Source: Lachnospira sp. | Lineage (GTDB): Bacteria > Bacillota > Clostridia > Lachnospirales > Lachnospiraceae | Direction: 5' to 3' | DNA length: 11,203 nt | NCBI GenBank assembly: GCA_017626275.1 | Contig: JAGAJD010000221.1 | Coordinates: 1-11,203 of the forward strand | Shown here: in pieces, positions 6,363-11,203 of the stretch | How positions within the stretch are numbered: the stretch's first letter is position 1 | Layout: each line of letters opens with the position of its first letter | The notes under the pieces: generated by a model | Told to the model about the DNA's origin: nothing | Database searches by the model: none | What the model saw: only the letters and a program-made list of their open reading frames with translations | Program-made: the position numbers and the translations under genes

Positions 6363-7292
6363 TCACTCCAGCATATCTTTCCGTCTGATAATGACTATAT
6401 CCGCCACAATCGCAGCCGCTATCAGCACTATATCCACTGCAACAAGCACTGCCGGAGAAAATCCGCCTTCACTAAAAATATCCGTTCTCTGCACCATACA
6501 GCTATTGCCCGGCATGTAAACCGCAACGTAGAAAAGCGACAAAATGTAGATCGCAACGGACACTATAAATCCCGATATATTCTTTGTCAACAGTGATACT
6601 GTAATCTGAAGCTGTGCAATAGTGACTGCCCCTAAAAATCCAAGACCATATATAACGGCAAGCACAGGAAGTAAATGCTGTGTGTCAAGTAAACACCTAT
6701 CTATCCTTAAAAGCTTTCCACAGACAACAAGATGAATCCCAAGCATTTTATCAGAAAACAGCCATGCAGTAAGCAAAGCAATTAAGTATATGATAAATAT
6801 ATTTATTATGTTATTTATAATTTTACTAAACAGCCATGCCACTCTGGATTTCATACGTACAACCGTATGATAACCGTTGTTGCGGAACATATAATTGCCT
6901 GTAAGATACGACAAAAGAATCATAAACCCGATATACATTAACGGAATATCAATCTTATCACCGGTTTTATTCTTCCACTCAAATTTTTCCATGCCTCTCA
7001 TAAGAAACAGACTGTAATCCACAAAGCTTCCGCCTGTAAAATTCTCTTCTGAATACTCTGAAAAAATTCTCACCGCCGAAATCTCTTCCTCTGCCTCCGT
7101 CTTATTGCCGTTCTCTTTTTGTTTCTGCTCATATTCCTGTGCATATCTGTAATCCTGTAAAAGATTACCCATCTGCCCCATGAAATACACGCAGCCAAGC
7201 ACAAACAAAACAATCGAAGCCACATACAACATGCGGTTACATTTTATACTGTTGACAAAATCATACCAAAACAGTCTGATAAATCGCTTCAT
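6363..7292 (-). CDS. ABC-2-like membrane permease (fourth permease of cluster)
   Basis: This 309-residue integral membrane protein has about six hydrophobic segments, near residues 22-39, 117-136, 158-179, 207-228, 240-260 and 280-302. A long hydrophilic loop (about 42-115), probably extracellular and rich in glutamate and lysine, follows helix 1. This layout and the stretch with Y120, N138, V145-R146 and SK (156-157) before helix 3 parallel the first permease at 10202-11056, so both probably belong to the ABC-2 type permeases linked to BcrA/LanF ATPases. The start is ATG 7292 because GGAG lies 7 bases upstream. A longer open frame to 7397 exists but would overlap the upstream permease gene by 65 bases in another frame. 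It sits 40 bases after the third permease and is the last gene of the cluster. The substrate is unknown. Confidence 0.82.
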   Translation of the reverse strand: MKRFIRLFWYDFVNSIKCNRMLYVASIVLFVLGCVYFMGQMGNLLQDYRYAQEYEQKQKENGNKTEAEEEISAVRIFSEYSEENFTGGSFVDYSLFLMRGMEKFEWKNKTGDKIDIPLMYIGFMILLSYLTGNYMFRNNGYHTVVRMKSRVAWLFSKIINNIINIFIIYLIALLTAWLFSDKMLGIHLVVCGKLLRIDRCLLDTQHLLPVLAVIYGLGFLGAVTIAQLQITVSLLTKNISGFIVSVAIYILSLFYVAVYMPGNSCMVQRTDIFSEGGFSPAVLVAVDIVLIAAAIVADIVIIRRKDMLE

Positions 7293-7332
7293 AACTATTC
7301 TCCATTTCACGAACACATTTGATAATCTCCGG

Positions 7333-8088
7333 CTACTTATAAAAATTTTTTCTAGGAATAAAGATATACGCCAACAGTTCAATAACCACAACAGCAATGA
7401 GCATATACAAAATACTTTCCATAATCCTCACTCCTGAACATAACTCAGTATAATAGGCGCCGCCCTCCACTTTATAATGCCAAAGAGCAAAATATTTTGC
7501 CATTCTGCCGTCCAGAAAAATACGCATAACCATTATCATAATTATAGTGAACACCTGTGATTCCGTAAACCAGTATATCCCCAATGCAATAAGTACCCTC
7601 ACAAAAACTTCGGCGCTGTTTATAAACAATGAAATTACAAACATTGTTCCATAGTGAAACTGCTGCGGCATTGCATATCCTGTCTTTGCAAATTCACCGT
7701 ACATAATGCTTTCAATTCCCATGTACTGCCATTTGTGTGTATACAGTAATGTTATAATTCCGCCCACCACCATAGATGTAAATACAGTTATAATGCAAAT
7801 TACATAGCTGTACACAAACACTCTGTTCCACATATCTATTTTACTTTTTCTTCTCACCACATATACCGGATCAAAATCAAGGCGCAGCCTATACAATGTA
7901 CTATATACAAGAATCAGCGGAAAAAGCAGGTTGATAAGACCTCCCTTGCAGCCAAACACAAAGATTCCGTCTACCGCCACAGGCATATAACCGCTCGTTC
8001 TTGCACTGATTATACATGATATTGTAACCGCAGCCGAGCAGACAATCACAAGCACATATGCTATTATAAGATTCGTCTGCTTCTTCAT
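7333..8088 (-). CDS. ABC-type permease (third permease, paralogue of the second)
   Basis: This 251-residue protein has about six predicted membrane helices (near 7-27, 47-66, 91-116, 147-170, 175-193 and 224-244). Its start ATG overlaps the ATPase stop codon in an ATGA arrangement, with GGGAG about 10 bases upstream, so the two are translationally coupled and probably assemble together. It is paralogous to the permease at 8780-9592. Both carry a short segment after helix 2 with D, P, V.R..S and W in register (here DFDPVYVVRRKSKIDMW, 71-87), both have INS.E near the middle (INSAE, 156-160) followed by YW.T, and both end in RKNFY. No permease family is named with certainty; the ABC partnership is inferred from the ATPase next door. 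Confidence 0.82.
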   Translation of the reverse strand: MKKQTNLIIAYVLVIVCSAAVTISCIISARTSGYMPVAVDGIFVFGCKGGLINLLFPLILVYSTLYRLRLDFDPVYVVRRKSKIDMWNRVFVYSYVICIITVFTSMVVGGIITLLYTHKWQYMGIESIMYGEFAKTGYAMPQQFHYGTMFVISLFINSAEVFVRVLIALGIYWFTESQVFTIIMIMVMRIFLDGRMAKYFALWHYKVEGGAYYTELCSGVRIMESILYMLIAVVVIELLAYIFIPRKNFYK

Positions 8089-8744
8089 TTTGAATCATCT
8101 CCCGGTAAAACATCATGTCCTGTAATTTTTCCTTCTGAAATAGAATATATTTCATCTGAAAGAAACTCTAATTCCTCTTTGTCATGGCACGCAATTATAA
8201 TCAATGCGCTCCTTTTCTTGTAATCCTGCAAAATATCACGAACCATGCTGATTCCCGCCTCATCAAGTGCATTGACAGGCTCATCTAAAATAATCAATTC
8301 AGGATCTTCCATAATGGCACAGGCAATTCCAAGCTTTTGCTTCATACCAAGTGAATACTTTTTAAAAGTTCTTTTATCGTCCGGATTAAGACCAACCCGC
8401 TGAATCGCCTCACGCACCTGCTCTTCAGTAACCTTATTCTGAATAGACGCAATCATCTGCAAATTCTTCAAGCCTGTATATCCGTTTACAAAAGACGGAT
8501 ATTCAATAAGAAGTCCTATACTCGGAGGAAATGAAATATCCTTTCCAAGCACCTGTCCGTCAATTTCAACGCTGCCGGAACTCGGCAGAATCAATCCGCT
8601 TATTGCACGCATGAGCATTGTCTTACCACAGCCGTTTGGACCTTTAAGACCGTAAATTTTCCCACCCTGCATTGTAAGTGTAATATCCTCAAGCACCGTA
8701 ACTCCTTTAATCTGCTTCGTCAACTGGTTAATTTTAATCTCCAT
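8085..8744 (-). CDS. ABC transporter ATP-binding protein, BcrA/LanF type
   Basis: This 219-residue ATPase powers the surrounding permeases. Walker A is GPNGCGKT (35-42), the signature is SLGMKQ (131-136) in place of LSGGQ, Walker B is LIILDEP with catalytic E155, the D-loop is ALDEAG, and the H-loop is H187 in ACHD. At the Q-loop position the protein has glutamate (E81 in GLLIEYPSF). The E-loop and the SLGMKQ signature are typical of ATPases that export or expel bacitracin and lantibiotics. The start is uncertain. ATG 8753 directly abuts the AGGAG site with no spacing, whereas ATG 8744 lies 9 bases from it and gives the usual MEIKINQLTK opening, so 8744 is preferred. It follows the second permease and overlaps the third by 4 bases. 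Drug or peptide resistance is likely, but the substrate is not shown. Confidence 0.95.
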   Translation of the reverse strand: MEIKINQLTKQIKGVTVLEDITLTMQGGKIYGLKGPNGCGKTMLMRAISGLILPSSGSVEIDGQVLGKDISFPPSIGLLIEYPSFVNGYTGLKNLQMIASIQNKVTEEQVREAIQRVGLNPDDKRTFKKYSLGMKQKLGIACAIMEDPELIILDEPVNALDEAGISMVRDILQDYKKRSALIIIACHDKEELEFLSDEIYSISEGKITGHDVLPGDDSK

Positions 8745-8779
8745 AGCTATCATCTCCTATAAATCTGCTTATTTACTCT

Positions 8780-9592
8780 CTAATAAAAATTCTTTCTTTT
8801 TACAACAAGCTTTGCCCACAAATACAGAAATACTATACATAAAACAAGCAATATACACACCTTTAACAGACGTGCCGGAACCATAAGCTCCGCATAAAAA
8901 TCCTGCTCCATCATTTTAAATCCATATCTTGTCAGCCAACGCAGGGTAGTACTCCTGTTTATTCCCACAGGAACGCAAAATGCTGCAACGGCAAGCACCG
9001 AACTGATTCTTTTCCCCGTAGTCCAGTACATAAGATTTCCTGCTGTTACAAGAATTGTAATCTCAATACTGTTTATCAGCACAACCAGTATAACACTGCG
9101 CAAATACGAAAACTCCCATATCGTATAGCGATCTCCATAAGAGAGCATAAGCATATCATGATATCCGCACCACGGCAGCTCTGCCGTAATATCATTCCAT
9201 GTCATTACACCATGATTGAGAATATATGACATTACTGTCGACAAAATCATTGCATAAACAATTGTTGCCGCACTGAGAATCCAGATAATCTTTTCCTCCT
9301 CAAGCCATATCTTCCACCTGCTCTGAGTCCTCGCAACACATATCGGGCGAAGCTGGATATCAATGATAATCCCTGTATAGACTGTCATAATAATAGGAAT
9401 CAGTCCAAGAACCAGCGACTTATCTGCCGCCCATACAAACGCACCGTCCATTGTACAGCTTACGATTTTTCTTCCAAATTCGTCCATATTTTTCTTCAAC
9501 AGATTTGACAGCAATATCGCGGCAGTCACCGTCAGTCCATACACTGCGAGCTGTTTCCCGGAAAAATGTATGGCCTTTCTTTTATCCTTCAT
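8780..9592 (-). CDS. ABC-type permease (second permease, paralogue of the third)
   Basis: This 270-residue membrane protein has about six hydrophobic segments (near 14-31, 58-78, 103-125, 164-188, 197-210 and 241-263). It shares diagnostic positions with the permease at 7333-8088: D79...P83, V86-A-R88...S91...W93, INSIE (173-177), the MYWTT stretch (188-192) and the C-terminal RKNFY. The two are therefore likely to form a heterodimeric membrane channel with the ATPase encoded 35 bases further on. ATG 9592 is preferred because GGTGA, a perfect anti-SD match, lies 5 bases upstream. A GTG at 9601 in the same frame would add three residues. The gene overlaps the end of the preceding one by 11 bases, again suggesting translational coupling. 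Function beyond an ABC membrane subunit is inferred. Confidence 0.82.
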   Translation of the reverse strand: MKDKRKAIHFSGKQLAVYGLTVTAAILLSNLLKKNMDEFGRKIVSCTMDGAFVWAADKSLVLGLIPIIMTVYTGIIIDIQLRPICVARTQSRWKIWLEEEKIIWILSAATIVYAMILSTVMSYILNHGVMTWNDITAELPWCGYHDMLMLSYGDRYTIWEFSYLRSVILVVLINSIEITILVTAGNLMYWTTGKRISSVLAVAAFCVPVGINRSTTLRWLTRYGFKMMEQDFYAELMVPARLLKVCILLVLCIVFLYLWAKLVVKRKNFY

Positions 9593-10199
9593 TAGTCTCA
9601 CCAGCCCATTCTACATTCAGCTTCATTCTCTGATTTCTGCCCAGTGCAAGACGCTCAAGTGCAAATTCTTCAGGGCACTTTTCAAATACATAAACACACT
9701 TTGCCCCCGCTTCCTCATTAGGCTTTAAATCAATGCGGTACACACTTTTGCCATTGCCTCCCTGCAATACAGAAGAATAATATGTATCCTTATACATTCC
9801 CCGTGAATAAATCCCATTAGTCAAAGTAATACAGCTCTCAGGAAGAATTTTCTGCTCTTCCTCTTTTGTATTACAAATATCTATATCCATCACCAATATG
9901 TAATAGTTATCTTCCGAATAACTCATGGAATATCCCATATCCTTATTTTCCTCTACAAATTGTGATTCCTTTTTAATTCCCTGTGACTTAATATAACTCT
10001 CCCACTGCTCTTTGTTATAAAGCGTTGCCTTATTAACACGAACCTTTGTGGTTTCATTCTCCATCCACTCCCCCTGAGCTACCATATATATCTTTGTAGA
10101 CGGAAATATACCACTGTTGACATAACCAATCCACGCTGCAAGTCCTGCCGCAAGACATACAAGCAGCACCGGAATAATGATTTTTCTTCTTTTTTTCAT
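9582..10199 (-). CDS. Single-pass membrane-anchored extracytoplasmic protein
   Basis: This 205-residue protein opens with KKRRK and a hydrophobic helix (about 7-26) with no lipobox cysteine, so it should be an N-in signal anchor with about 175 residues outside the cell. The outer part has beta-strand-like blocks, notably NYYILVMDIDICNT (98-111), VYRIDLKP (153-160) and CVYVFEKCPEEFAL (168-181). These recall the DUF4352 and DUF5028 class of surface domains found near ABC genes in Clostridia. The family assignment is by eye and unconfirmed. The start is ATG 10199, two bases after the stop of the preceding permease (TAG-GT-ATG), with a distant AAGGA site, which implies coupled translation. An upstream extension to 10271 would overlap the permease. 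It may sense or capture the substrate of the transporter. Confidence 0.78.
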   Translation of the reverse strand: MKKRRKIIIPVLLVCLAAGLAAWIGYVNSGIFPSTKIYMVAQGEWMENETTKVRVNKATLYNKEQWESYIKSQGIKKESQFVEENKDMGYSMSYSEDNYYILVMDIDICNTKEEEQKILPESCITLTNGIYSRGMYKDTYYSSVLQGGNGKSVYRIDLKPNEEAGAKCVYVFEKCPEEFALERLALGRNQRMKLNVEWAGETNEG

Positions 10200-10201
10200 A
10201 C

Positions 10202-11056
10202 CTACAACACATCCTTTTTTATTCTTATCAAATAACTTGCCGCCGCTGCCAACAGCACCACAAGCTGACACACAACTGCTGCTGCTGCCCGCTTTTCAAA
10301 ATAAAACAGGCTGGCACACCAAAACAGTGCATAATTTCCCATCCTTAAACCATAGTTTAGTAAAACATATTCAGAAAATACGAGTATAAAAGGCGTAAGA
10401 ATAATCGCAAATTTATTTTCTTCCAAATATGTAAATGTAAGGCACATGCAATTTACAAGCCCATATACAAAAAATATAAATATGAAATAAATAATCAGAT
10501 ATAAAACCGGATTTGTATAGTACATATCTGCCAGCACATGAAAATCCTTTACCGGATAAAACAGCGTTGCATATATCGGTTTTCCTAACGGCAGTGAACA
10601 CATACACATCAACAGGTTAAAGAGTAATGGAATTACAGCCACTGCACCTCCATTTAAAAATGTCACAATCAGCTTAGAGAGGTAATAGTCTCTCTTTTTT
10701 GCTCTCACCGTAATCTGATTAACCAGACCGCTCTTCTTATCTGTAAGATACGAAGCACCATACGGAATGGCTGCAAGAATCGGTAATATAGTTATAAAAA
10801 GATAATAGAAAGGACTTCCCGAACCCCTATTTGGCATCCATAATGTTAATGCCGTATCCATAGTCTGTACTTTTGATGCCATTAATTGCCCCTGCTGTGT
10901 CTGAGGGAGATAATCAAACCACCATGCCTTTGTAAGAACCCACGCATTCGTTGTAAAAAAGGCAGCCGTTGCCATCGCACAGCCCACAACAACAACCAGC
11001 AAAAAGAGCTTATTACAAAACGCTCTTTTTAATTCCATTTTAAATATTGATTTCAT
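10202..11056 (-). CDS. ABC-2-like membrane permease (first permease of cluster)
   Basis: This 284-residue protein has six predicted membrane helices (near 17-35, 83-103, 130-151, 184-206, 215-235 and 257-277), with an outer loop of about 45 residues after helix 1. The segment IPYGASYLTDKKSGLVNQI (97-115), VRAKKRDYYLSK and then helix 3 is the conserved cytoplasmic coupling region of ABC-2 permeases paired with BcrA-type ATPases in Clostridia. The start ATG 11056 has GGAG about 9 bases upstream. It follows a gene cut by the window edge by 24 bases and is two bases from the next gene, so it belongs to the same transcript as the following ABC genes. The helix 6 region carries an alanine run (RAAAAVV). 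The role is inferred from family resemblance and context; the substrate is unknown. Confidence 0.86.
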   Translation of the reverse strand: MKSIFKMELKRAFCNKLFLLVVVVGCAMATAAFFTTNAWVLTKAWWFDYLPQTQQGQLMASKVQTMDTALTLWMPNRGSGSPFYYLFITILPILAAIPYGASYLTDKKSGLVNQITVRAKKRDYYLSKLIVTFLNGGAVAVIPLLFNLLMCMCSLPLGKPIYATLFYPVKDFHVLADMYYTNPVLYLIIYFIFIFFVYGLVNCMCLTFTYLEENKFAIILTPFILVFSEYVLLNYGLRMGNYALFWCASLFYFEKRAAAAVVCQLVVLLAAAASYLIRIKKDVL

Positions 11057-11080
11057 GTCCGTTCACTCCTTAATAAAACT

Positions 11081-11203
11081 CTACTGATTTAAATACACCC
11101 TAAACCCACCATTCTTATACGCAGCAGATTCTCTTCCTTTCACGCTCTCCCAATCTCCGTAAACAAGATTCTCAGCCGTTACAACTTCCTCCGGCACTAA
11201 AAA
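11081..11203 (-). CDS. C-terminal end of an unidentified protein (cut by window edge)
   Basis: An open frame enters from the right edge on the minus strand and stops at TAG (11081-11083) after 40 codons. The visible tail includes LVPEEVVTAENLVYGDWES and ends KNGGFRVYLNQ. It has no membrane segment and no motif I recognise. Aromatic residues and glycines spaced along it fit a beta-rich soluble or extracytoplasmic domain, perhaps another outer-face protein of the ABC cluster. It is 24 bases upstream of the first permease and on the same strand, with no terminator between them, so it is likely in the same operon. With no start in view, its identity remains open. Confidence 0.5.
   Translation of the reverse strand, partial: FLVPEEVVTAENLVYGDWESVKGRESAAYKNGGFRVYLNQ

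Noticed and set aside
7293..7397. N-terminal extension of the fourth permease (start at 7397)
   Set aside because: It overlaps the third permease gene out of frame; GGAG 7 bases before ATG 7292 fixes the start. No frameshifted fusion is indicated.
7901..8155. 84-codon minus-strand frame spanning the ATPase/permease junction
   Set aside because: It lies entirely within two well-supported genes in another frame, and its composition is that of a shadow.
10200..10271. N-terminal extension of the signal-anchored protein (start at 10271)
   Set aside because: It would overlap the first permease gene and put a charged stretch before the membrane anchor; ATG 10199 gives a clean KKRRK-plus-helix start.
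10275..10290. Short CTG-type triplet run
   Set aside because: It encodes the alanine run in the last helix of the first permease and is too short to be a meaningful repeat.
1..11203. tRNA, rRNA, CRISPR array, insertion sequence or phage attachment site
   Set aside because: No tRNA-like cloverleaf, spaced direct repeats, transposase motifs or terminal inverted repeats were seen; nearly the whole window is protein-coding on one strand.

Overview
All recognisable genes lie on the minus strand, so biological order runs from high to low coordinates. The window is AT-rich (roughly 40% GC by eye). Short intergenic gaps, strong GGAGG-type ribosome binding sites, ATGA overlaps and the protein types point to a low-GC Gram-positive of class Clostridia, perhaps Lachnospiraceae. 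That placement is inference from style and protein resemblance; there is no rRNA or other marker here.

Region 1 (11203 to 6363) is a tightly packed ABC-export cluster. It starts with the tail of an unidentified gene cut by the window edge (11081-11203). Then come an ABC-2-like permease (10202-11056), a single-pass membrane-anchored extracytoplasmic protein (9582-10199), a second permease (8780-9592), one ATPase of the BcrA/LanF bacitracin and lantibiotic-resistance type (8085-8744), a third permease (7333-8088) and a fourth (6363-7292). The second and third permeases are paralogues, and the first and fourth share a topology. One ATPase serving four membrane proteins plus an ectodomain protein suggests an envelope-stress, peptide-resistance or lipid-handling transporter. 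The substrate cannot be read from the sequence.

Region 2 (6362 to 4398) opens with a good predicted promoter (extended -10) and encodes three closely coupled genes: a 65-residue basic coiled-coil protein, a GT2 glycosyltransferase with the GlfT2-like acidic and histidine motifs, and a 257-residue protein that looks like a degenerate sigma-70/ECF factor carrying a C-terminal transmembrane anchor.

Region 3 (4397 to 2107) starts with a second predicted promoter. It encodes a polyprenyl-phosphate-type GT2 glycosyltransferase with two C-terminal membrane helices, and a GT4 glycosyltransferase.

Region 4 (2106 to 1) follows an AT-rich 108-base gap with a possible promoter and a small inverted repeat. 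It encodes glucose-1-phosphate cytidylyltransferase (rfbF), CDP-glucose 4,6-dehydratase (rfbG) and the first 30 codons of an RfbH-like 3-dehydratase. Together these convert glucose-1-phosphate through CDP-glucose and CDP-4-keto-6-deoxyglucose towards a CDP-3,6-dideoxyhexose. Regions 2 to 4 are therefore part of a cell-surface polysaccharide locus. The most unusual gene in it is the membrane-tethered sigma-like protein, placed between glycosyltransferases and just upstream of an internal promoter.
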